Shown: positions 10,780-23,567, numbered from the stretch's first letter. The stretch: DNA of 64,000 nucleotides from Methylophaga sp. (GCA_030148085.1 JASBUF010000033.1:1-64000), one strand, 5' to 3'. Program-made: numbers and translations. The notes: generated by a model not told the origin, from the sequence alone.

Positions 10780-11118
10780 CTATTTAAAGCCGGGCAGATT
10801 ACTGCCGCCGAGAATGTGAATATGCAAATGGTCTACTTCCTGTCCGCCACCAGGCCCGGTGTTAATAATGGTGCGGAAACCGGTGTCCAGACCTTGTGAT
10901 TTGGCCAACGTTGGCAGAGAAAGCATCATGTGAGCGAGTAAGTCGGCATGTTCTGTCTTTGCTTCATCCAGTCGGGCAATATGCAGTTTTGGAATCACTA
11001 ACAGGTGTACATCTGCTTTGGGGTAAAGATCTTTGAATACGTAGATCTGATCATCTTCAAAGACTTTCGTGGACGGAATATCCCCGGCCAAAATCTTACA
11101 GAAAATACAGTCACTCAT
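10780..11118 (-). CDS. HIT family (HinT-like) hydrolase
   Basis: MSDCIFCKILAGDIPSTKVFEDDQIYVFKDLYPKADVHLLVIPK ... HLHIHILGG. Confidence 0.93.
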   Translation of the reverse strand: MSDCIFCKILAGDIPSTKVFEDDQIYVFKDLYPKADVHLLVIPKLHIARLDEAKTEHADLLAHMMLSLPTLAKSQGLDTGFRTIINTGPGGGQEVDHLHIHILGGSNLPGFK

Positions 11119-11120
11119 GC

Positions 11121-11435
11121 TTAGCTCCTGCTGGCTTTTTCATCATGACCGGACAAACCGAAGCGGCGATCAAGTTCATCCAGAATCAATTGCGGATCAA
11201 TGTCATTATGCGCCAGTAACACCAGGCTGTGAAACCACAGGTCGGCGGTTTCATAAATGATTTCGTCGCGTTGACCGCCTTTACCGGCAATCACCGTCTC
11301 AGTCGCTTCTTCACCGAGCTTTTTCAGAATCTTGTCGGTGCCGGCGGCATAAAGACTGGCGACATAAGAAGAATCCGGATCGGCATTTTTACGTTCATTC
11401 AGCACGACGCTGAGTTTGTGCAGAATATCGCTCAT
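11121..11435 (-). CDS. hisE: Phosphoribosyl-ATP pyrophosphatase
   Basis: [35 protein letters not shown]; his operon context. Confidence 0.94.
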   Translation of the reverse strand: MSDILHKLSVVLNERKNADPDSSYVASLYAAGTDKILKKLGEEATETVIAGKGGQRDEIIYETADLWFHSLVLLAHNDIDPQLILDELDRRFGLSGHDEKASRS

Positions 11436-11812
11436 AAATATATCTCGTCAGGATCTTTCAAAATGGGCTCAATCGCTTGCCACTGGCCGTCTTCCAGTTT
11501 ATTGAAAAAACAGTGATGACGTCCGGTGTGACAGGCGATGCCACCCTTTTGTTCAACTTCCAGCAACACGGCATCTTGATCACAGTCGATGCGGATGGAT
11601 TTGATGATCTGCTGGTGGCCGGATTGCTCACCTTTGTGCCACAGTTTTTGTCGTGAACGTGACCAGTAAACCGCGTGGCCAGTTTCTGCGGTAAGCTGTA
11701 AAGCCTCGCGGTTCATCCAAGCTAAAGTAAGTACTTGCTTAGTCCCAAACTCCTGTGTAATAACAGGAACCAGACCGTCACTATTCCATTTAACCTGATC
11801 CAGCCAGTCCAT
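11432..11812 (-). CDS. hisI: Phosphoribosyl-AMP cyclohydrolase
   Basis: [48 protein letters not shown]. Confidence 0.95.
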   Translation of the reverse strand: MDWLDQVKWNSDGLVPVITQEFGTKQVLTLAWMNREALQLTAETGHAVYWSRSRQKLWHKGEQSGHQQIIKSIRIDCDQDAVLLEVEQKGGIACHTGRHHCFFNKLEDGQWQAIEPILKDPDEIYL

Positions 11813-12585
11813 CAGAGTCGAACCTCAATACCCTGGCTGGCCATCTGTTGTTTGGCTTCCTGCACGGTGTGTTCGCCGAAGTGGAAAATACTGGCAGCCA
11901 AAACCGCATCGGCATGACCTTCTTTAATACCGTCAGTCAAATCCTGCAGTTGGCCGACACCACCGGAAGCGATGACCGGTACATCGACGGCATCACTTAT
12001 TGCACGGGTTAAAGCCAGATCAAAGCCGGATTTGGTGCCATCGCGATCCATGCTGGTCAGCAGGATTTCACCGGCGCCATAAGCGACCATTTTCTTGGCC
12101 CATTCGACAGCATCGATACCGGTTGGCTTGCGGCCACCATGGGTAAATATTTCCCACTTATCGGCTTCGCCTTCGGCCGAGACTTTCTTGGCATCAATCG
12201 CCACAACAATACACTGCGAGCCGAATTTTTCGGCAGCTTCACGCACAAACTCAGGGTTTTTGACTGCGGCCGAGTTAATACCGACTTTATCGGCACCGGC
12301 GTTGAGCATGCGGCGGATATCGTCAACGGTACGAATACCACCACCGACGGTCAGCGGAATAAACACCTGACTGGCCACGGCTTCAACGACATGCACCATG
12401 GTCTCACGTTCGTGATGAGTGGCGGTGATATCAAGAAAGGTGATCTCATCCGCGCCCTGCTCATCGTAGCGCTTAGCCACTTCAATCGGATCGCCGGCAT
12501 CACGGATATCGACAAACTGCACGCCTTTAACGACGCGGCCATTATCGACATCAAGACAGGGAATTATGCGTTTTGCGAGGCCCAT
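11812..12585 (-). CDS. hisF: Imidazole glycerol phosphate synthase subunit HisF
   Basis: [33 protein letters not shown]. Confidence 0.96.
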   Translation of the reverse strand: MGLAKRIIPCLDVDNGRVVKGVQFVDIRDAGDPIEVAKRYDEQGADEITFLDITATHHERETMVHVVEAVASQVFIPLTVGGGIRTVDDIRRMLNAGADKVGINSAAVKNPEFVREAAEKFGSQCIVVAIDAKKVSAEGEADKWEIFTHGGRKPTGIDAVEWAKKMVAYGAGEILLTSMDRDGTKSGFDLALTRAISDAVDVPVIASGGVGQLQDLTDGIKEGHADAVLAASIFHFGEHTVQEAKQQMASQGIEVRL

Positions 12586-12593
12586 AGTGGTAT

Positions 12594-13343
12594 TTAGAAC
12601 TCCAATGGCGGGTTCAGTCTGTCAGCCAGTTCCTGAGCCTGTTTCAGGTCGATACTGCCTTCGTAAATGGCTCGACCCAAAATGGCACCAGTGACACCTT
12701 CACCTTCGGCAGCACAAAGGGCTTCGATATCGTCATAACTGCTGACACCACCTGAGGCAAAGACTGGGATTTGGATAGCGCTGGCCAGTTTGCGGGTTGA
12801 TTCCAGGTTGACGCCCTGCATCATGCCATCACGGCTGATATCGGTGTAAATAATGGCTTCAACACCATCCTGCTCAAACTGCTTAGCAATGTCGATCACA
12901 TCGTGGTTGGACAGTTTTGACCAGCCATCAATCGCCACTTTGCCATCTTTCGCATCAAGACCAATAATGATGTGGCCAGGGAATTCAGCGCAGACATCGC
13001 CAACGAAATGCGGTGCATTAATCGCTTTGGTACCGAGGATGACGTAACGCACACCAGCATGCAGGTAGGTTTCGATGGTTTCTTCATCACGGATACCACC
13101 ACCGACCTGGACATCCAGATTTGGAAACGCTTTACAGATTTCGTGAATGACATCGGCATTGACCGGGTTACCGGCAAAGGCACCGTCCAGATCTACCATA
13201 TGCAATCGCTTCGCCCCTGCTTCTACCCATTTGGCGGCGACGGCTACCGGGTCATCTGAGAACACGGTATTGTCTTCCATGCGTCCCTGACGCAAACGCA
13301 CACAGTGACCTTCTTTCAGATCAATGGCAGGGATTAACAACAT
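12594..13343 (-). CDS. hisA: ProFAR isomerase HisA
   Basis: [32 protein letters not shown]. Confidence 0.96.
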   Translation of the reverse strand: MLLIPAIDLKEGHCVRLRQGRMEDNTVFSDDPVAVAAKWVEAGAKRLHMVDLDGAFAGNPVNADVIHEICKAFPNLDVQVGGGIRDEETIETYLHAGVRYVILGTKAINAPHFVGDVCAEFPGHIIIGLDAKDGKVAIDGWSKLSNHDVIDIAKQFEQDGVEAIIYTDISRDGMMQGVNLESTRKLASAIQIPVFASGGVSSYDDIEALCAAEGEGVTGAILGRAIYEGSIDLKQAQELADRLNPPLEF

Positions 13344-13371
13344 ATTTCATTCTCCGTTTATGGGGTGGGGC

Positions 13372-14016
13372 TTAGCTTTGTCCGTCCCAGTTTACAAAAT
13401 TTTTCAGTAATTGCAGGCCTGCATGCTGGCTTTTTTCCGGATGGAACTGTGCGGCAAACACGTTATCCTGCTGGATAGCGACGGTAAATTCGTCGGGATA
13501 GCTCGATGTTGCGGAAGTTACAGCGGGATCTTCCGGGCTGACATAATAGCTGTGGACAAAGTAAAAGCGACTGTCCTGCTGAATATCTTTCCATAAAACA
13601 TGATTGCTGGTCTGATGCACTTGGTTCCAGCCCATATGTGGCACTTTCAGTTTTTCACCATCCGCCATCAGCGGGTTAGGGAAACGCTTGACCTCACCGG
13701 CGATGATATCCAGTGCTTTGACACCGTTGTTTTCTTCGCTGTGGCTTAATAAAGCCTGCATGCCGAGACAAATACCCAGAAACGGTTTGGTCTTGGCGGC
13801 TTCAAGTACCACTTCATCCAGTCCCAGCTTGTTCAGTTCCAGAATGCAGTCACGCATGGCCCCGACACCGGGGAATAAAACGTGACTGGCGGAAAGAATG
13901 GTGTCCGGATCGGCGCTCACCAGCACCTCAGTCTGATTATCAGAAACTGATTCCAGTGCTTTGGAGACAGAGCGGAGATTGCCCATGCCATAGTCGATCA
14001 CTGCTACGCGACGCAT
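13372..14016 (-). CDS. hisH: Imidazole glycerol phosphate synthase subunit HisH
   Basis: VAVIDYGMGNLRSVSKALE; glutamine amidotransferase GICLGMQ. Confidence 0.95.
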   Translation of the reverse strand: MRRVAVIDYGMGNLRSVSKALESVSDNQTEVLVSADPDTILSASHVLFPGVGAMRDCILELNKLGLDEVVLEAAKTKPFLGICLGMQALLSHSEENNGVKALDIIAGEVKRFPNPLMADGEKLKVPHMGWNQVHQTSNHVLWKDIQQDSRFYFVHSYYVSPEDPAVTSATSSYPDEFTVAIQQDNVFAAQFHPEKSQHAGLQLLKNFVNWDGQS

Positions 14017-14078
14017 GTTAAACCTGTTTATAAATTCTCGTTAATTCAGCGATGGAGTTGTGTCCGGTAGGAAAAGGC

Positions 14079-14672
14079 TTATAAAGCCCCTTTGGTAGAC
14101 GGCAATTGTTCCAACGCTCGCTGATCCAAAGTCACGGCCATACGCAGCGCACGTCCGAAAGCTTTGAAGATAGTCTCGGCGATATGGTGTGCATTGCGGC
14201 CTTTGAGGTTATCAATGTGCAAGGTAATACCGGCGTGATTAACCAGGCCCTGGAAGAACTCGTAGAACAGATCGACATCGAAGTCACCGATCTTGTCACG
14301 GGTAAAGGTCACGTCAAATTCAAAACCGGGACGGCCTGACAGATCCAGCACAACACGTGACAACGCTTCATCAAGCGGGACATAGGAGTGACCGTAACGC
14401 ACCACGCCTTTTTTATCGCCCAGCGCTTTTTTCAATGCCTGACCAATCGTAATACCGACATCTTCCACAGTGTGGTGGGCATCAATGTGCAGATCGCCGT
14501 TAGCTTTGACGCTCAGATCAAACAAGCCGTGTCGGGCAATCTGATCCATCATGTGGTCAAGGAAGGGAACGCCGGTTTCGGCTTCGAATTTGCCGCTGCC
14601 ATCCAGATTGATGCTGACTTCGATCTGGGTTTCCAGCGTGTTTCGCGCAATGGTCGCGCTACGAGCGGTCAT
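14079..14672 (-). CDS. hisB: Imidazoleglycerol-phosphate dehydratase
   Basis: [40 protein letters not shown]. Confidence 0.96.
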   Translation of the reverse strand: MTARSATIARNTLETQIEVSINLDGSGKFEAETGVPFLDHMMDQIARHGLFDLSVKANGDLHIDAHHTVEDVGITIGQALKKALGDKKGVVRYGHSYVPLDEALSRVVLDLSGRPGFEFDVTFTRDKIGDFDVDLFYEFFQGLVNHAGITLHIDNLKGRNAHHIAETIFKAFGRALRMAVTLDQRALEQLPSTKGAL

Positions 14673-14768
14673 TGTAAGTCCTGATTTTAATAATAAAACG
14701 AGATAATAACTGTTTCAGACAAGGGTTTGAAGGGTTATTATAAGTGATGTTATGCACAAGGATCAGTA

Positions 14769-15518
14769 ATGGCCCAATTGAACAACGTCACCCCGTTATT
14801 CAGAGACCTCGCCAAAGTAGAGCACGATCATAATATCGCCTGTCAGGAATGTTCTTTGTACAGGCTATGTCTGCCATTAGGCTTGCATAGTAATGATCTG
14901 GCTCAACTCGACAAAATCATCAAGCGTAGTCAGGGCTTCAACCGTGGCCAGTCTTTGTTTTCGACTGAAACGCCGTTCAACTCCATCTTTGTTGTCCGTT
15001 CCGGTTCTTTCAAAACGACCGTGCAGGCCAGTGATGGTCGTGAGCAGGTAACGGGCTTCTATTTCCCCGGTGAGTTCATTGGTATGGATGCCATCTACCA
15101 ACAGTCCTATCAGTCCAGTGCCAAGGCGCTGGAAAGTAGCAGTGTGTGTGAACTGCCGTATGAAAAATTGCAGGAGTTCGGCGCGACCATTCCCCAACTA
15201 CAGGTACAGATGCTCAGCCGGCTCAGCAAGGAACTGTCCGGTGATAAAAGCCTGATGTTCCTGCTCGGCAAGAAAACCGCCGAAGAAAAACTGGCGACGT
15301 TTCTGTTATCCCTCTCTCGTCGTTTTCAGGATCGCGGCTTTTCAGCGCGGGAATTCCAGCTCAGCATGTCGCGCGGTGATATTGCCAACCACCTTGGTTT
15401 GGCCGTAGAAACCGTCAGTCGCCTGTTTACCCGCTTTCAGGATGAAGGCTTGATTGCAACGGAACATAAAGCGGTGTCCCTGCTTGACACCGATAAACTG
15501 CAACAACTCTGCGGTTAA
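14769..15518 (+). CDS. fnr: FNR-type Crp/Fnr family transcriptional regulator
   Basis: N-terminal C-x2-C-x5-C (ACQECSLYRLC), a central Cys (SSVCELPYEKL), C-terminal HTH (MSRGDIANHLGLAVETVSRLFTRFQ). Confidence 0.9.
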   Translation: MAQLNNVTPLFRDLAKVEHDHNIACQECSLYRLCLPLGLHSNDLAQLDKIIKRSQGFNRGQSLFSTETPFNSIFVVRSGSFKTTVQASDGREQVTGFYFPGEFIGMDAIYQQSYQSSAKALESSSVCELPYEKLQEFGATIPQLQVQMLSRLSKELSGDKSLMFLLGKKTAEEKLATFLLSLSRRFQDRGFSAREFQLSMSRGDIANHLGLAVETVSRLFTRFQDEGLIATEHKAVSLLDTDKLQQLCG

Positions 15519-15535
15519 CCTTAGCTGACCGATCA

Positions 15536-15549
15536 TTGATCCAGGTCAA
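15536..15549. promoter_or_regulatory. Candidate FNR box upstream of ompW
   Basis: TTGATccagGTCAA, one mismatch to TTGATN4ATCAA; centre about 80 bp upstream of the ompW start codon. Confidence 0.65.
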
Positions 15550-15622
15550 TGCGGCCTGATCGTACCTCCCCGACAATAGACCCATGTTTGATGGACATGG
15601 GTTGTCCTGGAGGAATCGATAA

Positions 15623-16294
15623 ATGAAAAAATCTGTATTTGCCGCTGTAATGATGACTGCGATGGGCTTAGCTGCCGCTGCCCCCGCGATGGCCTATGAA
15701 GCCGGTGACTGGCTCGTTCGTGGCCGTGTGATCAACGTGAACCCTAATGATGATAGCGGTAATTTGTATATCGGTGGTGTCAGTACCGGTTCTGAAGGCG
15801 TCAAAGTCGATGACGATACCGTGCCGGAGTTGGATATCACCTATATGCTCAGCCGAAACTGGGGTGTGGAGCTTATCCTGGGTTATTCCGAGCACACCGT
15901 AAAAGCACACAAAACATGGTCAGCGCTGGGTGATGTGATTGATAGCAAGGTGCTGCCCCCTACTCTCACGCTGCAGTATCACTTCTTGCCAGACTCTACT
16001 ATCCGTCCCTATGTTGGTGTGGGCGTGAACTACACCTATTTCTTTGACGAAGAAGTCGCAGGCAGTGTGCTTGATATTCCGGGTGCCAAAGTGAAGCTTG
16101 ATAGCTCCTGGGGCTTAGCAGCACAGGCAGGTGTTGATATCGCTATCAATCAGGATTGGTTCGTCAATATGGATGTGAAATACATCGATATTGATACGGA
16201 GGCGCACTTCTCCGGTACACCGGTAGGCAGTGCCAAAATCACCGCTGATATTGATCCCTTTGTCTGGGGTATTGGTATCGGTCGCCGTTTTTAA
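15623..16294 (+). CDS. ompW: OmpW family outer membrane protein
   Basis: Signal peptide; GDWLVRGRVINVNPND...LDITYMLSRNWGVELILGYSEHTV...LPPTLTLQYHF...PYVGVGVNYTYFF. Confidence 0.94.
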   Translation: MKKSVFAAVMMTAMGLAAAAPAMAYEAGDWLVRGRVINVNPNDDSGNLYIGGVSTGSEGVKVDDDTVPELDITYMLSRNWGVELILGYSEHTVKAHKTWSALGDVIDSKVLPPTLTLQYHFLPDSTIRPYVGVGVNYTYFFDEEVAGSVLDIPGAKVKLDSSWGLAAQAGVDIAINQDWFVNMDVKYIDIDTEAHFSGTPVGSAKITADIDPFVWGIGIGRRF

Positions 16295-16336
16295 GAATAC
16301 GTGACTTTGCCGTTACGTTTGTCCTCGTAGTGCCTT

Positions 16337-16363
16337 AGCCCTCCTCTTGGAGGGCTTTTTTTA
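16337..16363. terminator. Rho-independent terminator after ompW
   Basis: AGCCCTCC-TCTT-GGAGGGCT followed by T-run. Confidence 0.85.
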
Positions 16364-17902
16364 CCTGGTCGCCGGACGAACTAACTGGCGTAGGTTGATT
16401 CGCAGTAACCATAGCAAGGCAAAATACACCGCCGCGGCAGCGACAATAAGCATACCCAGCTGGGCACAGCGTTGCCAGACCGTCCAGCTTTGCCATTCTG
16501 TAATAGCTGGTGTAAACCACCACAATAGAGCCACCATCAACCCATTCGCGATAACGATCTTCAACAGAAAACGCAGCCAGCCATGACTTGGCGTATACAC
16601 CTCACGTTTACGCAGACCGATGTATAACAAGGCAGCGTTAAGTGCAGCAGATAAAGCGGTGGCCAGAGCGAGGCCAACATGGGCTAGATAGATCATCAGA
16701 ATAATATTCAGCACCATATTGCTGAGCATCGCGATAATGCCGATTTTAACTGGAGTTTTGGTGTCCTGGCGGGCGAAATAGCCGGGTGCCAGTACCTTGA
16801 TAAAGATAAACGGCAACAGACCGAGTCCATAGGCCATCAAGCTTAACGAGGCTTTGTAGGCATCATCCTGTGTGAATTCACCGTACTGAAATAAGGTCAT
16901 TAACAGCGGTTGTGCCAGTGCAATTAAACCCAGAGCCGCTGGCGTACCGATAATAAACACCCAGCGCAGCGCCCAATCAATCGTATTCGAAAAGCCCTCT
17001 TCGGACTGGCTGGCATGTTTTTTCGACAGGCTGGGCAGGATAACGGTCGATAAAGCAATACCAAACACCCCGAGCGGGAACTCGACCAGCCGGTCGGAAT
17101 AATACAGCCAGGAAATACTGCCAGTGACCAGAAATGAGGCCAACAACGTATCCAGTAGCAAATTAATCTGTGCAACAGAAACACCAAACATGGCTGGAAT
17201 CATCAGCTTGATTATTTTCCGTACCCCTTCACTTTGCCAGCCCCAGCGCGGCCTTGGCAGTGAGTTCATGCCGAGTAAAAATGGTAATTGAAACAATAAC
17301 TGCACTATCCCGCCGATAAATACGCCCCAGGCTAAAGCTTTGACCGGTTCATCAAGTTGCGGTGACAGGTAAATCGCAGCACCGATTAAAGACAGGTTCA
17401 AAAACACCGGCGTAAAGGCTGGTACGGCAAAACGACCGAAGCTGTTCAATATCGCTCCGGCCAACGCAGTCAACGAGATAAACAGCAGGTAAGGAAAGGT
17501 AATCGTCAGTAATTCACCAGCGAGATTCAGCTTGTAGGGATCGCTGATAAAGCCGGGAGCAAAGATCATGATAATGATCGGCGCTGCAATCATACCAATG
17601 GCGGTGATGAGCATCAGAATCGCTGCCAATGTGCCACTCGTCTGCGCGATCAGTTCCTTAAGCGGCTTATCACCGCGCTCTCTGAATTCAGCCAGTACCG
17701 GAATAAACGCTTGTGAAAACGCACCCTCGGCAAACAGGCGGCGTAAAAAATTGGGAATTTTAAAGGCGACGAAAAAAACGTCGGCACCAACACCGGCACC
17801 GAACATTCTAGCGATGACAATATCACGCAGAAATCCCAATATACGGGAGAGGAAGGTCATTACACTGACAACTGCGGTAGACTTGAACAGTTTCTCGCTC
17901 AT
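16361..17902 (-). CDS. murJ: Lipid II flippase MurJ
   Basis: MSEKLFKSTAVVSVMTFLSRILGFLRDIVIARMFGAG; 513 aa polytopic. Confidence 0.95.
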   Translation of the reverse strand: MSEKLFKSTAVVSVMTFLSRILGFLRDIVIARMFGAGVGADVFFVAFKIPNFLRRLFAEGAFSQAFIPVLAEFRERGDKPLKELIAQTSGTLAAILMLITAIGMIAAPIIIMIFAPGFISDPYKLNLAGELLTITFPYLLFISLTALAGAILNSFGRFAVPAFTPVFLNLSLIGAAIYLSPQLDEPVKALAWGVFIGGIVQLLFQLPFLLGMNSLPRPRWGWQSEGVRKIIKLMIPAMFGVSVAQINLLLDTLLASFLVTGSISWLYYSDRLVEFPLGVFGIALSTVILPSLSKKHASQSEEGFSNTIDWALRWVFIIGTPAALGLIALAQPLLMTLFQYGEFTQDDAYKASLSLMAYGLGLLPFIFIKVLAPGYFARQDTKTPVKIGIIAMLSNMVLNIILMIYLAHVGLALATALSAALNAALLYIGLRKREVYTPSHGWLRFLLKIVIANGLMVALLWWFTPAITEWQSWTVWQRCAQLGMLIVAAAAVYFALLWLLRINLRQLVRPATR

Positions 17903-17944
17903 TGCTTTCTCATATGCGGATCTGCCGCCTCAAACTGACAACAG

Positions 17945-18574
17945 ATGATGGATTTATTCAAAAGAGTTAATTCTAAGGGTTTTTTACTGTTATATCTTGT
18001 TGTCTTCGCCTGCTTGTTGGGTCTTTTGCTGTTTCAGCAGTTACAGGTCGAAAAGGATGAGCGTGTTATTCCTACTGAGCTTGCCCCACGGCTCGTCTCA
18101 CCACCGGCACACATTCCACAGTTTCTGCTCTATTCCAATGATCGCAAGGTACTGACCGATCAGTCCCTACTGGGTAAGTGGAGCTTTATTTACTTCAGTC
18201 ATCCAAACTGTCTCCCGGAGTGCGAAGCGGCCTTTACCGTGCTGAAAAACCTGCAGCGGTTATCAGCTACGAATAGGCGGCAGTTTTTAGTGATTAATTA
18301 TGATTCTGAGAAGGCAACAGCAAGATTGACTGCAGCCAAAGATTTTCAAGTGTATTCGGCCGATAAGGCCATGCTTGAGATGCTGACAGAGGCTTTTGCG
18401 TTTTTATCTCTTCGCACCGACTTTGCGGATCATTATCAGCTTGAACAGCAGCACAGCATCTTTTTGACGGATCCGAAGGGACGGGTCTATGCCCGCTTTG
18501 ATCCGCCCTACACCTCTTTGCAGATACAGGCAGAGTTTATCCAGTTGCGTGACTTCTACGCCCGTACGGAGTAA
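17945..18574 (+). CDS. SCO1/SenC-like thioredoxin-fold protein
   Basis: N-terminal TM; CxxxC copper-type motif in FSHPNCLPECEAAF; SIFLTDPKGRVYARFDPP. Confidence 0.72.
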   Translation: MMDLFKRVNSKGFLLLYLVVFACLLGLLLFQQLQVEKDERVIPTELAPRLVSPPAHIPQFLLYSNDRKVLTDQSLLGKWSFIYFSHPNCLPECEAAFTVLKNLQRLSATNRRQFLVINYDSEKATARLTAAKDFQVYSADKAMLEMLTEAFAFLSLRTDFADHYQLEQQHSIFLTDPKGRVYARFDPPYTSLQIQAEFIQLRDFYARTE

Positions 18575-19482
18575 TCGGTGTCTTCCAAAGCGTCAGAAAA
18601 CGTCTTTGCCAATTGTTCCAGCGTAGCGGTTCGGCGAAAGCTGGGACGCCAGACCAGACCAATCTCGCGCATAGCTTGGCTGTCGGGGTTTCCCAATGGC
18701 ACCAGACTTATGTCGGAGTGACTCACCATATCGGACGTAATTGCCATATCTGGGATTAAGGTAATACCCAGGCCACTGGCAACCATTTCAATGAGGGTAT
18801 AGAGGCTGGTGGCCTGCACACTCTTTCTTTGTGCTGACGCTGGAAGCTGACAGGCGCTAAGCGCGTGTTCGCGCATGCAGTGTCCTTCTGCCAACAGTAA
18901 TAGTTCGTTGGTAGGCAGTTCGGCAGCCAGCAATTTGTCACGTTTTGCTAAGGGATGCTGCTTTGGTAGTGCCACCCAGAATGGCTCTCTGGCGAAAACA
19001 CGGTGGGTCAGACCGCGGATATTAAACGGAAAGGCAAGTACAGCAACATCAATGGTGCCGGATTCGAGTCTATCCAACAAACGTTCTGACTGATCCTCTA
19101 TCAAGACGATTTCTAAATCCGGTAATTGCTTTCTAACAGTGGGTAAGACTTTGGGTAATAGAAATGGGCTGATGGTCGGAATGATGCCAACCTGAATCCG
19201 GCCGGATAAAGGGTTTTTTTCTGACTGTGCCAGATCAACCAGATCTTCACTTAGCGATAAGATCTGCTGTGCCCTGGAGGCGATTTCCTCCCCTATCGGG
19301 GTTGGAAGCACCTTGCGGTTGGTTCGCTCTAACAGTGACACTTCCAATAGTTCTTCGAGGTCCTGAATGCCGGCACTCAAAGTCGACTGGGTAACAAAGC
19401 ATTTTTCAGCAGCATGACCAAAATGCTTCTCTTCAACCACGGCGGTGAGGTATTGCAACTGACGTAAGGTGGGTAGTCTCAT
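18556..19482 (-). CDS. oxyR: OxyR-type LysR family regulator (hydrogen-peroxide sensor)
   Basis: MRLPTLRQLQYLTAVVEEKHFGHAAEKCFVTQSTLSAGIQ; Cys pair with OxyR spacing in EGHCMREHALSAC. Confidence 0.88.
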   Translation of the reverse strand: MRLPTLRQLQYLTAVVEEKHFGHAAEKCFVTQSTLSAGIQDLEELLEVSLLERTNRKVLPTPIGEEIASRAQQILSLSEDLVDLAQSEKNPLSGRIQVGIIPTISPFLLPKVLPTVRKQLPDLEIVLIEDQSERLLDRLESGTIDVAVLAFPFNIRGLTHRVFAREPFWVALPKQHPLAKRDKLLAAELPTNELLLLAEGHCMREHALSACQLPASAQRKSVQATSLYTLIEMVASGLGITLIPDMAITSDMVSHSDISLVPLGNPDSQAMREIGLVWRPSFRRTATLEQLAKTFSDALEDTDYSVRA

Positions 19483-19717
19483 AATCGGATTTTCCGTTTA
19501 AAAGTCTATTTTTGATTGCATTGTTAAGATAGCACGAAAACTGTCCTGTGTATCTGACTATTTCGTTTATTTTGACTACGCTGTATCTGACTCAGTTATT
19601 AAGAGATAGTTTTCTTGATATCCACTTACTGACCAGCCGTTAAATCAAACTCACAGTGTCCAGATTTGTTAGAATCGCTGCATCGGTTTTTAGTCTATAA
19701 GAGTGGAGTACAACTCA

Positions 19718-19882
19718 ATGAAACAATGGCAGTGTGTCGTTTGTGGTTTTATTTATGATGAAGCAAAGGGCTTACCAGAAGAAGGTATTGCACCAGGCAC
19801 CAAGTGGGAAGATATTCCGGAAGACTGGGAATGCCCGGAATGTGGTGTCGGTAAAGACGACTTCGAGATGGTTGAAATTTAA
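19718..19882 (+). CDS. Rubredoxin (54 aa; missing from the supplied ORF track)
   Basis: Manual translation [54 protein letters not shown] with two CxxCG motifs. Confidence 0.96.
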   Translation: MKQWQCVVCGFIYDEAKGLPEEGIAPGTKWEDIPEDWECPECGVGKDDFEMVEI

Positions 19883-19944
19883 TTTCAGAAAGATACCGGC
19901 GTAGTAATTACGCCGGTGTCTTTTTACTCAAGTGAAAATCTGCC

Positions 19945-21027
19945 GTGCTGGCCAGCATAACTGTTCAACAATTTAGAAATATTCTTCAGGCGGAACTGAG
20001 TCCAGCACCGGCCATAAATTTAATTCTGGGCGAAAATGGTTCTGGAAAAACCAGCCTGCTCGAAGCCATCTTCTTGCTGGCGATGGGTCGATCTTTTCGC
20101 TCCCGTTTTCTCAAAGCCTTAGTCAATAATCAGCACGAACGACTGACAGTGTTCGCTCGCTCATCTGATCAAACCCCTATCGGTCTGCAATACGATTTAT
20201 CTTCGGGTCTGCAAATCCGGCTGAATAATGCGCCGTTAAAAAAGCTATCTGATTTAGCCCTACACCTCCCCGTTCAATTCATTCCTGCCAACTGCCACCA
20301 GTTCTTTGAATTAGGTCCAAAGTTCCGTCGCAGGATGGTCGATTGGGGTGTGTTTCACGTGGAACATCACTTCAATTTTCACTGGCAGTCTTATAAAAAA
20401 TCTCTGCAGCAACGCAATGCGGCAATTAAACAGCGCAAGTCAAAAATTGAGATTTCTTTGTGGGATAAGTATCTCGTTGAGCATGGCAACTCGATAACGC
20501 AGATGCGACAGCGTTACCTGCAGCGACTCGTCGAGTATTTCAAACCGCTTTTTAATGAGCTCTGTCCGGAACTTACAGCTACAGAATTTACCTTGCGCTA
20601 TCTGCAGGGCTGGAATAAAGAAAGTGAGTTTGCACAGTATCTCGCTGATAACTTAGAGCGTGATCTGGCTCTCGGCTATACCCGATCCGGTGCACATGCT
20701 GCGGATTGGTCTTTACGTGTCGACGGAGCTGATCCGTATGAAATGCTCTCCCGTGGTCAACAAAAACTGTTTTTTCTTGCATTGAGTATGGCGCAGATTC
20801 AGCTTCTGGCTGATACAAAACAGCTCACGAACAGCATCTTAATGATTGATGATCTGAGTTCAGAGCTCGATTGGCAGCATCAGCAAACTGTCATTTCTAC
20901 CCTTCGTACCCTTCCCGTTCAGAGCTTTATAAGTACAACGAATGATGAATTGAAATCACTTTTAAGTAGTGAAAATGAAAAGTTGTTTCACGTGAAACAT
21001 GGCGAGATTTCGGCAGAGTTGAGTTGA
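19945..21027 (+). CDS. recF: DNA replication and repair protein RecF (GTG start)
   Basis: LILGENGSGKTSLLEAIFLLAMGRSFRS; upstream of gyrB. Confidence 0.95.
   Translation: MLASITVQQFRNILQAELSPAPAINLILGENGSGKTSLLEAIFLLAMGRSFRSRFLKALVNNQHERLTVFARSSDQTPIGLQYDLSSGLQIRLNNAPLKKLSDLALHLPVQFIPANCHQFFELGPKFRRRMVDWGVFHVEHHFNFHWQSYKKSLQQRNAAIKQRKSKIEISLWDKYLVEHGNSITQMRQRYLQRLVEYFKPLFNELCPELTATEFTLRYLQGWNKESEFAQYLADNLERDLALGYTRSGAHAADWSLRVDGADPYEMLSRGQQKLFFLALSMAQIQLLADTKQLTNSILMIDDLSSELDWQHQQTVISTLRTLPVQSFISTTNDELKSLLSSENEKLFHVKHGEISAELS
20351..20366. other. Near-consensus parS-like site (15/16)
   Basis: TGTTTCACGTGGAACA versus TGTTTCACGTGAAACA. Confidence 0.65.
20984..20999. other. Consensus parS site (16/16)
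   Basis: TGTTTCACGTGAAACA read directly near the 3' end of recF. Confidence 0.85.
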
Positions 21028-21055
21028 GCTATCAACGAACTTGCAGACATAGTAG

Positions 21056-23512
<2,457 letters not shown>

Positions 23513-23536
23513 CAACGTTATTTGTGAGCTGAGAGA

Positions 23537-23567
23537 AGCCTCGTCGCGCTGCTACGGGGCTTTTTTA
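23537..23567 (+). terminator. gyrB terminator
   Basis: GCCTCGT-loop-ACGGGGC followed by TTTTTT. Confidence 0.7.
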
